Origin: Albibacterium bauzanense
GTDB lineage: Bacteria; Bacteroidota; Bacteroidia; Sphingobacteriales; Sphingobacteriaceae
NCBI RefSeq assembly: GCF_004339765.1
Contig: NZ_SMGO01000002.1
Span: 186,001 to 250,000, forward strand
Direction: 5' to 3'
Length of the DNA: 64,000 nucleotides
Shown here: in pieces, positions 28,066-36,307 of the stretch
Layout: each line of letters starts with the position of its first letter
Numbering within the stretch: the first letter of the stretch is position 1
Position numbers and translations under genes: made by a program
The notes under the pieces: generated by a model
What the model saw: the letters and a program-made list of their open reading frames with translations, nothing else
Told to the model about the DNA's origin: nothing
Database searches by the model: none

Positions 28066-28071
28066 CTCCTT
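28066..28071 (-). promoter_or_regulatory. Shine-Dalgarno sequence of rpsI
   Basis: AAGGAG on the complement, seven bases before the rpsI ATG, overlapping the rplM stop codon. Confidence 0.8.
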
Positions 28072-28513
28072 AGAATTTAACTGTTTTAGGACTTTGAGCC
28101 GCATGTGGATGCTCATTACCAACATACACATAAAGGTTCTTAAATAGGGCGCGGCCTAATTTGTTCTTAGGCAACATACCACGTACCGCTTTCTCAACGA
28201 TGCGCGTCGGGTGTTTAGCCAATAATTCCTTAGGAGAAATGAAACGCTGACCACCTGGATAACCAGTATAAGAGGTATAAACTTTATCATTCAGTTTATT
28301 CCCGGTCAACTTAACCTTGTCTGCATTAATAACGATCACGTTATCTCCGCAGTCTACGTTTGGGGTAAATGTAGGCTTGTGTTTTCCTCTGATTACTTTC
28401 GCAATTTCAGAAGACAAGCGCCCCAAAATCTCACCTTCGGCATCAACTACAATCCATTCTTTATTAATGGTTTGCTTGTTGGCTGAGACAGTTTTGTAAC
28501 TTAACGTATTCAC
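28070..28513 (-). CDS. rplM: 50S ribosomal protein L13
   Basis: 147 residues. L13 signatures are present: [35 protein letters not shown] and [12 protein letters not shown]. The start is a GTG at 28513 with no Shine-Dalgarno sequence, unlike the three genes downstream. First gene of the rplM-rpsI-rpsB-tsf operon, with a well-formed Bacteroidota promoter upstream. Confidence 0.96.
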   Translation of the reverse strand: MNTLSYKTVSANKQTINKEWIVVDAEGEILGRLSSEIAKVIRGKHKPTFTPNVDCGDNVIVINADKVKLTGNKLNDKVYTSYTGYPGGQRFISPKELLAKHPTRIVEKAVRGMLPKNKLGRALFKNLYVYVGNEHPHAAQSPKTVKF

Positions 28514-28568
28514 TTGCTTTGTTTTATTTTATGAATAATTTATATTTTTTCCCTAAAAATAAGGACTG

Positions 28569-28598
28569 CAAAGGTAAGAATAAGTTTTTTGAAACCAA
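28569..28598 (-). promoter_or_regulatory. Promoter of the rplM operon
   Basis: On the complement: TTG (28598-28596), a 19-base spacer, and TACCTTTG (28576-28569). This matches the Bacteroidota consensus of TTG and TAnnTTTG. A leader of roughly 50 bases would follow before the rplM GTG. Confidence 0.75.
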
Positions 28599-28631
28599 CA
28601 TAGATTTACTAATTTTTCTTAGGTTTGTTTT

Positions 28632-29966
28632 ATGAAGCTACCAACCTTACCCGGTTTTGACCCTCAGGCATTTGAGAAATATTTCAAAAACACGGGCTGG
28701 CTTATGATGGCACGTGTAGGCACGCTACTTGTAAAGATGCTTACCGGAATTGCTGTAGCCAACTATTTAGGTAGCTCAGGCAATGGAATATTAAACTTTC
28801 CCTTAGCCCTTATCACATTTTTTATGGCTGCTTCTGCATTAGGCCTGGACTCCTATATTACCCGCGAACTATTGCAACGCCCTCAATCTAAAAACGTATT
28901 ATTAGGAACCGCATTTGCCTTGCGTCTATCTGCAGGATTAATTGTACTGCCTTTAATTTATTTCACCTACTTCCTGATTAACGGCCTTTCAAGTGCTAAC
29001 CCGGGCGTTCCATTTAATTTTATCGCCATTGTTTCCTTCGTCTGCGTTATCCAGTCCATTAACATCATCGATAGCTATTTCCAGTCGCAGGTTCAGGGAA
29101 GAAAGATCATGATCGTGCAGGTTATCGCCAATATTATCTCTGCCCTGGCAAAAATAATCCTTATATTTTTAGCTGCTCCCATTACCTGGTTTATCTGGGC
29201 GCTATTAGCCGATGCTGCATTTTTAGCTATTGGCTATTTATGGATGTATCAAAAGAGCAATGAGTCTGTCTTTCATTGGAAATTCGATAAAAGCCTGGCG
29301 AAATATTTACTCAAAATGGCGTGGCCGCTTGCTTTTTCAGCCATACTGGTTACCCTCTACATGAAAATAGATCAGATAATGATCAGCAGTTATTTGGGCA
29401 GTAGTGCGCTGGGCATTTATTCAACTGTAGTAAGCCTGAGCGAAAGCTGGTATTTTATCCCCGTCGCAACAGTAAGCGCACTCTTCCCGGCAATCATGAA
29501 TGCCCGGAAACACAATGAAGAACGCTATCAGAATCGGCTCCAAAACCTGTATGATCTTATGTCATTTATCAGTGTTGGAATAGCCATCATCATGACCTTT
29601 GCATCCCCTCTCATATATAGAATACTTTACAAAGCAGATTATGCCGCAGGCGCTGAAGTTTTAGCCATTCATATTTGGGCAGGAATATTCGTATTTTTGG
29701 GGAGTGCTAGCGGCCAGTATTTAATTGCCGAAGGTTATACCAAACTCTCACTGGTGCGTACCGCCGTAGGAGCTTTGGTAAATATTATTTTAAATATATG
29801 GTGGATTCCAATTTTTGGCATAAAAGGTGCGGCTTGGGCATCATTAATAGCTTATGCAGTAGCTACATTTTATATTGTACTAATACCAAGAACAAGAGCC
29901 CAGGGTATCATGATGTTAAAATCAATATTTCAGATAAACTTAATCAGAAAACTTATTAAACCTTGA
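28632..29966 (+). CDS. Oligosaccharide flippase (Wzx/MATE-like)
   Basis: 444 residues with about 12-14 predicted membrane helices across the full length, from near residue 35 (IAVANYLGSSGNGI) to the C-terminus. It is typical of Wzx-type polysaccharide transporters, which flip lipid-linked oligosaccharides across the inner membrane. It begins a run of five same-strand genes for glycan transfer. Its stop overlaps the next start by four bases. The substrate glycan cannot be determined. Confidence 0.9.
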   Translation: MKLPTLPGFDPQAFEKYFKNTGWLMMARVGTLLVKMLTGIAVANYLGSSGNGILNFPLALITFFMAASALGLDSYITRELLQRPQSKNVLLGTAFALRLSAGLIVLPLIYFTYFLINGLSSANPGVPFNFIAIVSFVCVIQSINIIDSYFQSQVQGRKIMIVQVIANIISALAKIILIFLAAPITWFIWALLADAAFLAIGYLWMYQKSNESVFHWKFDKSLAKYLLKMAWPLAFSAILVTLYMKIDQIMISSYLGSSALGIYSTVVSLSESWYFIPVATVSALFPAIMNARKHNEERYQNRLQNLYDLMSFISVGIAIIMTFASPLIYRILYKADYAAGAEVLAIHIWAGIFVFLGSASGQYLIAEGYTKLSLVRTAVGALVNIILNIWWIPIFGIKGAAWASLIAYAVATFYIVLIPRTRAQGIMMLKSIFQINLIRKLIKP

Positions 29967-30607
29967 AAAATATATATCCTATCTCCAGTCTTTTAAATAT
30001 CCAAAAGCTACGCTCCATACTATCTTTTGGCATAAAAGGTTATCTAGCAGAAATCGGTTGGTTTGTTGCCCTTAAGCATAAATCATCTGTAAACGGAGAG
30101 AATGAACCGATCCCCTGGCTCACGTATTCATTTATCGATTTTCTGGAAAACAGGCTAAATAAAGAACAGTCTATCTTCGAATTTGGCTCAGGTAACTCAA
30201 CACGTTATTTTGCAAAGAAGGTAAACGATATCAGCTCCTTGGAGCATGATAAAGCCTGGTATGAAAGCGGACTTAAGAATAAACCGCACAATGCCAATCT
30301 GATCTTTTGTGAACTTGACGCAGATGGCAATTATTGTCGCGGAGCAATTAATACCAAACAAAAATTCAATATTATTATTATAGATGGTAGAGATCGTGTA
30401 AACTGCTGCCTGCAAAGTATTGATGCCCTTAAAGAAGACGGAGTACTTATCTTAGATGATTCTGAACGCGAACGTTATACAGCTGGACGGATTGCTTTAA
30501 TAGAAAAGGGCTTCAAAGAGCTTTCTTTTAGCGGCATTTCACCAGGCTTTTTTTACAGGAAGGAAACTTCCGTATTTTACCGAAGCAATAACTGTTTAGG
30601 TATTTAA
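29963..30607 (+). CDS. Class I SAM-dependent methyltransferase-like protein
   Basis: 214 residues. The nucleotide-binding motif IFEFGSGNSTRYFAKK (about 71-86) and IIIIDGRDRVNCC (about 138-150) fit a Rossmann methyltransferase. The start is TTG at 29963, overlapping the flippase stop; no ATG is available anywhere near. Its place in a glycan cluster suggests methylation of a sugar or of the lipid-linked intermediate, but that is inference. Confidence 0.75.
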   Translation: MKNIYPISSLLNIQKLRSILSFGIKGYLAEIGWFVALKHKSSVNGENEPIPWLTYSFIDFLENRLNKEQSIFEFGSGNSTRYFAKKVNDISSLEHDKAWYESGLKNKPHNANLIFCELDADGNYCRGAINTKQKFNIIIIDGRDRVNCCLQSIDALKEDGVLILDDSERERYTAGRIALIEKGFKELSFSGISPGFFYRKETSVFYRSNNCLGI

Positions 30608-30632
30608 TATATCAATTTTAATGTAATTCTAT

Positions 30633-31550
30633 ATGCAGCATCTTGCGCCCATTGCTTTATTTGTATATAACAGACCGGAACATACACGCCGGACGATTTC
30701 CTTTTTACAAAAAAACCTGCTGGCAGATGAATCAAGATTATTTATTTACTCAGATGCCGCCAAAGACGAGGCCGATAGAAAAAAGGTTGATGAAACAAGA
30801 GAGCTCATCAAAACGTTTGATGGTTTCAAATCCGTAAAAATAATTGAACGTAAGGAGAACTATGGCTTAGCTGCATCCATCATTGATGGTGTATCAGAAC
30901 TTACAAAAGAATATGGAAAGGTAATTGTTTTTGAAGACGATCTACTAGCCTCACCCTTCACCTTAAGATATTTCAATGAGGCCTTAAGAACCTATCAGAC
31001 AGAAGAGCGTGTAATGCAGATCAGCGCCTATATGTTTCCTCTAAAAGATGCAGAGAAATTGCCAGAAACATTCTTCTTCCGGGCAACTACAAGTTGGGGT
31101 TGGGCTACGTGGGAAAGAGCCTGGAATCACTTTGAACCCAATGTTTCTCTTTTATATCAGCAATTTGACCAGAACAAAATCAGAGATTTCTCTATAGATG
31201 GTTCCATGAATTACTGGAAACAGCTACTCGATTTTAAAAGCCATAAAAACAACTCCTGGTCTATCCGCTGGTATGCATCTGTCTTTTTAAATAAGGGGCT
31301 CGTTTTACATCCAAGAGAATCATTAATCGATAATATCGGACACGACGGCACAGGTGTACATTCAATCATTGAAGATACTTACCAGGTTACCATCTCCCGA
31401 AAACCCGTTCATAATTTCGCGTCAGAAATTAAAGAAAATAAAGAAGCACTGGCAGCGATCAAGCTCTTTTTTAAACATAGAAAAGGAAGCCTATTCAAAC
31501 GAGGAAAGAAATTCCTTATTAATACATGGTATCAATTTTTCAAGTCGTAG
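30633..31550 (+). CDS. Glycosyltransferase (GT-A fold)
   Basis: 305 residues. The N-terminus PIALFVYNRPEHTRRTISFL and the acidic motif VIVFEDDLLASP (metal and nucleotide-sugar binding) indicate a GT-A glycosyltransferase of the GNT-I-like type. A Trp-rich block (RATTSWGWATWERAW) follows, typical of bacterial members. It is 25 bp after the methyltransferase-like gene and two bp before the next gene. Donor and acceptor are unknown. Confidence 0.82.
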   Translation: MQHLAPIALFVYNRPEHTRRTISFLQKNLLADESRLFIYSDAAKDEADRKKVDETRELIKTFDGFKSVKIIERKENYGLAASIIDGVSELTKEYGKVIVFEDDLLASPFTLRYFNEALRTYQTEERVMQISAYMFPLKDAEKLPETFFFRATTSWGWATWERAWNHFEPNVSLLYQQFDQNKIRDFSIDGSMNYWKQLLDFKSHKNNSWSIRWYASVFLNKGLVLHPRESLIDNIGHDGTGVHSIIEDTYQVTISRKPVHNFASEIKENKEALAAIKLFFKHRKGSLFKRGKKFLINTWYQFFKS

Positions 31551-31551
31551 A

Positions 31552-32250
31552 ATGATCGAAGTAAGCGTAGTTATACCAATATATAAGTCTGAATTAACAG
31601 ATTCTGAATTAAGGTCTTTCAAACAGTGCCTGGATATACTGGGAGACCACCCGCTGATGCTCGTTGCTCCAAATGGTTTAGATACTACATTTTACGAGAA
31701 CATTGCAGGCAGAAATCTTCAATGTGCATACTTCAATAAACGCTATTTCACTTCTGTACGCGGCTATTCTGAACTATTTTTAAGCAAGAAGCTCTACTGT
31801 CATTTTGAGGCATACGAATACATCCTTATCTATCAATTAGATGCCTGGGTATTTCGCGATGACCTATCTTATTGGTGCGAACAGAAATACGATTATATTG
31901 GTGCACCCTGGTTAGAAGCCCCTCCCATAACATCGGGCAAGAAACCGCTTATTAACCTTTCTAATTTCTTAATAAACAAGGTAGGTAATGGAGGCTTTTC
32001 GTTGAGGAAAGTGAAACCACATATCAAATGGGCCTGGTGGGTTTCTTTTCTATTTAAGTTCTTCCCAAAAAACGAAGACATTTTATGGACACTCTTCGCA
32101 CCTTTTAAAAAGCCCAATGAGATAGAAGCCTTACAATTTGCATTTGAATTAAATCCAGAGCATTCCTATGAGCTCATCAATGAGCAATTGCCATTCGGTT
32201 GCCATGCCTGGGAAAAATACAATCCTACATTCTGGAAAAGATTCATTTAA
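31552..32250 (+). CDS. DUF5672-like protein of the glycan cluster
   Basis: 232 residues from the ATG at 31552; a longer in-frame extension would overlap the previous gene by 200 bases and is rejected. Features are VSVVIPIYKSEL at the N-terminus, the acidic YILIYQLDAWVFRDDL block and YDYIGAPWLE, matching the DUF5672 family. These proteins resemble GT-A glycosyltransferases. No direct evidence for substrate. Confidence 0.8.
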   Translation: MIEVSVVIPIYKSELTDSELRSFKQCLDILGDHPLMLVAPNGLDTTFYENIAGRNLQCAYFNKRYFTSVRGYSELFLSKKLYCHFEAYEYILIYQLDAWVFRDDLSYWCEQKYDYIGAPWLEAPPITSGKKPLINLSNFLINKVGNGGFSLRKVKPHIKWAWWVSFLFKFFPKNEDILWTLFAPFKKPNEIEALQFAFELNPEHSYELINEQLPFGCHAWEKYNPTFWKRFI

Positions 32251-32253
32251 ATC

Positions 32254-33015
32254 ATGCCGACTAATTTTCATCCCACCCTATCAGTTATCACCATCGTTTA
32301 TAACAACGTAAAGGATATTGAACGGACCATGCTTTCAGTAATTAATCAAGATTATGATGCAATAGAATACATCATTGTCGATGGAGGTTCAACAGACGGG
32401 ACCTTGGATATAATTAAGAATTACGAAGATAAGATCACCAAATGGATCAGCGAACCCGATAAGGGGATCTATAATGCCATGAACAAAGGGTTAAAAATGG
32501 CGAGTGGCGACTATGTTCTGTTTATGAATTCAGGCGATGAGATATATGCCAATAATACTGTATCTAAGGTGTTTGCATCAGAACCGAATGCTGATATCTA
32601 TTACGGAGAGACTGAAATGTTCAATGAAGATTGGGAAAGCCTGGGAACACGCCGGCATAAAGTTCCCGAAAAGTTTACCTGGCGCAGCTTTAGATATGGT
32701 ATGAGCATCAGCCATCAAGCCATCTATATCCGCAGAGAAATAACCGAATCCTATGATGAACATTATAAATTAAGCGCAGATATCGACTGGATTCTTAAAG
32801 CTGCCCGAAAAGCAAAAAAGATTGTAAATACTCATCAATATGTTGCTAAATACCTAGTTGGGGGGATGTCTAAAAAACGCCACCGTGAAAGTCTGAAAGA
32901 ACGCTTCCACATCTTTACTGAGTATTATGGCTTTACTGCCAACCTATTTAACCATGCAATTATTGCAGCCAAGTTAAGCTGGTATTATTTGAAAAACAGG
33001 CGAACAAACGATTAA
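32254..33015 (+). CDS. Family 2 glycosyltransferase
   Basis: 253 residues. Classic GT2 N-terminus LSVITIVYNNVKDIERTMLS, then the donor-binding VDGGSTDGT, YNAMNKGLKMASGDYVLFMNSGDE (split over two motifs) with the DxD-like SGDE, and a C-terminal acceptor block SADIDWILKA. It is the last gene of the cluster and its 3' end overlaps glycerate kinase by four bases on the opposite strand. Confidence 0.93.
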   Translation: MPTNFHPTLSVITIVYNNVKDIERTMLSVINQDYDAIEYIIVDGGSTDGTLDIIKNYEDKITKWISEPDKGIYNAMNKGLKMASGDYVLFMNSGDEIYANNTVSKVFASEPNADIYYGETEMFNEDWESLGTRRHKVPEKFTWRSFRYGMSISHQAIYIRREITESYDEHYKLSADIDWILKAARKAKKIVNTHQYVAKYLVGGMSKKRHRESLKERFHIFTEYYGFTANLFNHAIIAAKLSWYYLKNRRTND

Positions 33016-34157
33016 TCAGAAGCTTGATTAGCTAAGGCCAAAAGATTCCCTAAATTTTCAGCTGTCCTTGTAAGGTTAGAAGCCGTATGCTTAAAAGCTT
33101 GGGCTAAATCAATGGGTTCATTTCCGATTGACAAAATCACATCAAAATATTCCTGCAAATCAGTATTCACATCCAAAGGCACTTTCCCTGCAAAAGCAAT
33201 AACCGGCAAGCCCTTAAGCTTTGCCCGATAAGCTACTCCAAATGGCCCCTTTCCTTGCAGCGTTTGCTCATCAATACTTCCTTCTCCTGTAATTACCAGA
33301 TCTGCATTTTCTAAAGAAGAAGAGAAATCAGTAAACTCTAAAAAGTAATCAATTCCATTCACAAGCTTTGCATTTAAAAAGGCATACAATCCGGCTGCTG
33401 CACCTCCTGCAGTACCGCCATGCTTTACAGAAGCCATATCCTTTCCAGTCTGTTTCAAAGCTACTTCTGACAGTTTAGAAAGCGCTTTATCCAGCTTATT
33501 CACATCTTCTGTCGATGCACCCTTTTGAGGCCCGAAGACAGCAGCTGCTCCCTCATTACCTAATAATAAATTGTCTACATCGCAAAGAACAACCACCTCA
33601 CAGTCCAACATTCTTTTATCAAATAAAGAAAGGTCAATAGAATACAAATCAACCAGACTCTCTGGAAGCGATATCAATTCTTTACCTTCTTTATCCAAAA
33701 AACGGATACCCAAAGCTTTCAATATTCCGCAGGCACCATCCACCGTGGCTGAACCTCCCAATGCAATAATGAACTTCTTTACTCCTTTTTCAAGAGCTAT
33801 TTTTATCTGTTCACCGGTTCCAAAAGATGTTGCTATCAATGGGTTCAATTCTTCCGACTGCAGCAAGCGTATTCCAGATGCATTTGCCATCTCGATAACA
33901 GCTGTTTTGCCACCGTCAATCAATCCAAAAGATGTGCTTATCTCTCTTCCCAATGCATCGTGCACGGACGATTCTATTATTTCTCCTTTAAAATTGTCTA
34001 TAATTAATGCCCCCGTTCCATCACCTCCATCGCCTATCGGAAAGCAGGTACAATTGCAAGCAAGCTTACTTTGTAAAAAACCTTTCTGGATAGCTAAAGC
34101 TGCCTCTGAAGCATTCAAACTATGCTTAAAGCTATTAGGAGAGATAAGGATCTGCAT
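33012..34157 (-). CDS. Glycerate kinase (GlxK family)
   Basis: 381 residues. It phosphorylates D-glycerate, in this family usually to 2-phosphoglycerate. Motifs: ISPNSFKHSLNASEAA at the N-terminus, FPIGDGGDGT, GLGGSATVDGG-type IALGGSATVDGACGI and VITGEGSIDEQT. It lies two bases downstream of the dehydrogenase, indicating a two-step route from hydroxypyruvate (or glyoxylate products) to glycolysis. Confidence 0.92.
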   Translation of the reverse strand: MQILISPNSFKHSLNASEAALAIQKGFLQSKLACNCTCFPIGDGGDGTGALIIDNFKGEIIESSVHDALGREISTSFGLIDGGKTAVIEMANASGIRLLQSEELNPLIATSFGTGEQIKIALEKGVKKFIIALGGSATVDGACGILKALGIRFLDKEGKELISLPESLVDLYSIDLSLFDKRMLDCEVVVLCDVDNLLLGNEGAAAVFGPQKGASTEDVNKLDKALSKLSEVALKQTGKDMASVKHGGTAGGAAAGLYAFLNAKLVNGIDYFLEFTDFSSSLENADLVITGEGSIDEQTLQGKGPFGVAYRAKLKGLPVIAFAGKVPLDVNTDLQEYFDVILSIGNEPIDLAQAFKHTASNLTRTAENLGNLLALANQASD

Positions 34158-34159
34158 TG

Positions 34160-35119
34160 TTAACCGTTTACCACATTAACCGGATTACCTTTTTTGAAAG
34201 CAGATAAATTATCTGTAGCAATCTGCAATAAACGAGTGCGCGATTCGATCGTTGCCCAGGCAATATGAGGAGTTATGATGCAATTCTTCGCATTAAACAA
34301 CGGATTATCTTTTGCAGGAGGCTCAAGCAATAACACATCAATACCAGCCCCGGCAATAACGCCCTCATTTAATGCGGATGCAAGATCTTCCTCAACGATA
34401 ATAGGCCCTCTGGCGGTATTTAAAAGAAATGCAGAAGCTTTCATGCTTTTTAAGCTTTCCTTATTAATTAAACCTTCTGTTTGAGGGGTTAACGGACTAT
34501 GGATACTCACTACATCCGATTCTTTTAAAAGATCAGGTATCTCTGCCCATTTAAAATTCTTGCGCTGTGATTGATTACTATGTGTTCGGCTTGCGCCAAT
34601 AACATTCATCCCAAAAGCGGTAGCCACATCAGCAACCTGTTGTCCGATGGTGCCAAAACCGATGATCCCCATTGTTTTACCCGAAAGCTCAATCAACGGA
34701 TAATCCCAAAAACTAAAATCTAAAGAACGCGACCATTTGCCATCTGTCACAGCATCGCTATGGCGCTGAACATGCAAGCAGAGTTCCAGCAACAATGCAA
34801 AAGTTAATTGCACAACAGAGGGCGTGCTATAACCAGGCACATTACACACAGTTATTCCACGTTTTTTTGCAGCTTCGATTGCAATAATATTATAACCGGT
34901 TGCCGTAACCCCGATGTATTTTAAATCAGGCAGGCTATTTATTTCTTTCTCACCAATAGAAACTTTATTAGTCAGCAGAACATCCGCACCTTTGCAGCGT
35001 TCAATTATTTTATCAGTCGGTGTGCGATCATATACTACAACCTCACCCAACTGCTTTAAGCCATCCCAACTCAAATCTCCCGGATTTAATGTACAACCGT
35101 CAAGTACGATAATTTTCAT
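34160..35119 (-). CDS. D-2-hydroxyacid dehydrogenase (glycerate dehydrogenase-like)
   Basis: 319 residues with the full two-domain layout: substrate domain, Rossmann motif GIIGFGTIGQQVA, and catalytic Arg/Glu/His (NTARGPI, LLEPP, TPHIAWAT). The next gene is glycerate kinase, so hydroxypyruvate reductase is the most likely activity. No ACT domain is present, so this is not an ordinary SerA. The upstream region (35120-35447) contains several inverted repeats. Confidence 0.9.
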   Translation of the reverse strand: MKIIVLDGCTLNPGDLSWDGLKQLGEVVVYDRTPTDKIIERCKGADVLLTNKVSIGEKEINSLPDLKYIGVTATGYNIIAIEAAKKRGITVCNVPGYSTPSVVQLTFALLLELCLHVQRHSDAVTDGKWSRSLDFSFWDYPLIELSGKTMGIIGFGTIGQQVADVATAFGMNVIGASRTHSNQSQRKNFKWAEIPDLLKESDVVSIHSPLTPQTEGLINKESLKSMKASAFLLNTARGPIIVEEDLASALNEGVIAGAGIDVLLLEPPAKDNPLFNAKNCIITPHIAWATIESRTRLLQIATDNLSAFKKGNPVNVVNG

Positions 35120-35447
35120 TATATTAATTTGTTTTTTAATGGAAATGAAGCTATCATGAGTTATCGTTTTCTCGATTTATAAACTCCATGAACTCATGAT
35201 GGTTTCTTTGAATTTTCTTTATACCTAAATTATTAAAAGTAAAGAAAATTAATCAAAAATGATAAGCCAGGTTCATAATTTCTTCTAATCATGCTTTAAC
35301 CATGTATTACCCTTGCTTTACATATTCGGCTTATTAGCGAGTGATCCCTCCGTTGAGTCTGTGCTTTTTTGGCTGTTTTAACGCAGATACAACGGAAGAA
35401 CAAAGAAATATGTAAAAATAAATGTAATAGGAGGGTTAATTTGGGGT
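35120..35447. other. Gene-free region rich in inverted repeats
   Basis: The largest gap in the window (328 bp), with no plausible coding frame. It holds four inverted pairs in a row: ATCATGAGTT/AACTCATGAT (35153-35162, 35191-35200); AATTTTCTTTA/TAAAGAAAATT (35211-35221, 35240-35250); GATAAGCC/GGCTTATT (35261-35268, 35328-35335); and a 15-base pair of arms (35349-35363, 35382-35396) beginning TCCGTTG and ending CAACGGA with one mismatch. It must also carry the promoter of the dehydrogenase operon. Possible small RNA or decayed mobile DNA; unproven. Confidence 0.6.
35349..35396. repeat. 15-bp imperfect inverted repeat
   Basis: Arms TCCGTTGAGTCTGTG and CGCAGATACAACGGA pair over 15 positions with one A-A mismatch and two G-U pairs in RNA. 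The 18-base loop contains TTTTTT. No T-run follows on either strand, so it is not a standard intrinsic terminator. Confidence 0.75.
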
Positions 35448-36233
35448 TTATTCAATTATTCCTAAGCCTGTTGCTGCCCAGTAAATACCGCCATAAATAT
35501 GAGCTAAAAACCAAGGATCTTTGAATGCCTCAGGCATATGTCCAAGAGTTGTGTAGAATGATCTCCCTCCATCATATTCCTGATACCATGCTACAGGGTG
35601 AAAATCACCCATTGCAGTAAATCTATTGGGGTTTCCCCATGTTCTATCAGGATCATAGGTTTTTTCATCTACTGTAAGCAATGTTTTCAAATTGCCTGTC
35701 AATGCTTCTCCATATGAATACCACTCTTCAGTCCAGATCCATTTGTCGGGAAGATGCATAGTAGCCGGGAAATTTTTATCAACTACATTCATAACAGCAG
35801 TTTGCTCTTCTGGGTGATCAGTAAGGCTGCGTCCGACTAGTTTTCGGAACCATTCTTCCTGGTTTCTATTGGCAGAAGATCCATGGATGCCCACAAATCC
35901 GCCACCGTTGCGGATAAAAGCTTTGAAATTTTCCTTCTGTGCATCAGAAAGGTCTTCTCCTTTTGAGTGAAGAAAAACAATGGCATCAATTCCTTTCAGA
36001 AATTCTGCTGAAAAAGGATCTCTAACATTTCCACTACCGTTCTTCTGTGCCCAAACTAATTCAAAATGATGTTGTAATGCCATCTCCTTGAACTCAATCA
36101 TGGCAACCGGAACAGTAGGGTCATGCCATCGATCCGGCCCCGTATAAACCATTACTTTAAATTGTTGTGCAAAAGCAGGGACCGTGCTAATTAACACCAT
36201 CAAAACGATGAAGATGTAATTGATTTTTTTCAT
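35448..36233 (-). CDS. ThuA-like secreted protein
   Basis: 261 residues from the ATG at 36233; the TTG eight codons earlier is rejected because the signal peptide starts at this ATG (MKKINYIFIVLMVLIS, cleavage near AFAQ). The mature part is a ThuA domain (trehalose-utilisation-like, class I glutamine amidotransferase fold): VMVYTGPDRWHD, DAIVFLHSKGEDL, GGGFVGIHGSSA and HPVAWYQEYDGGRSFYTTLGH. It probably acts on sugars in the periplasm; substrate unknown. Monocistronic. Confidence 0.9.
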   Translation of the reverse strand: MKKINYIFIVLMVLISTVPAFAQQFKVMVYTGPDRWHDPTVPVAMIEFKEMALQHHFELVWAQKNGSGNVRDPFSAEFLKGIDAIVFLHSKGEDLSDAQKENFKAFIRNGGGFVGIHGSSANRNQEEWFRKLVGRSLTDHPEEQTAVMNVVDKNFPATMHLPDKWIWTEEWYSYGEALTGNLKTLLTVDEKTYDPDRTWGNPNRFTAMGDFHPVAWYQEYDGGRSFYTTLGHMPEAFKDPWFLAHIYGGIYWAATGLGIIE

Positions 36234-36307
36234 CAGGTTATTTAATTGGTTTCGCAATTCACATTCTATGCAAACAACATTCTTATGTCCTTATGTAATC
36301 TTACGGC

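Noticed and set aside
28620-28627. TAGGTTTG as the flippase promoter
   Set aside because: It lies only four bases before the ATG, which would give a leaderless message, and no -33 element is clear; probably chance.
31354-31551. N-terminal extension of the DUF5672-like gene
   Set aside because: It would overlap the preceding glycosyltransferase by about 200 bases, and the family start matches the ATG at 31552.
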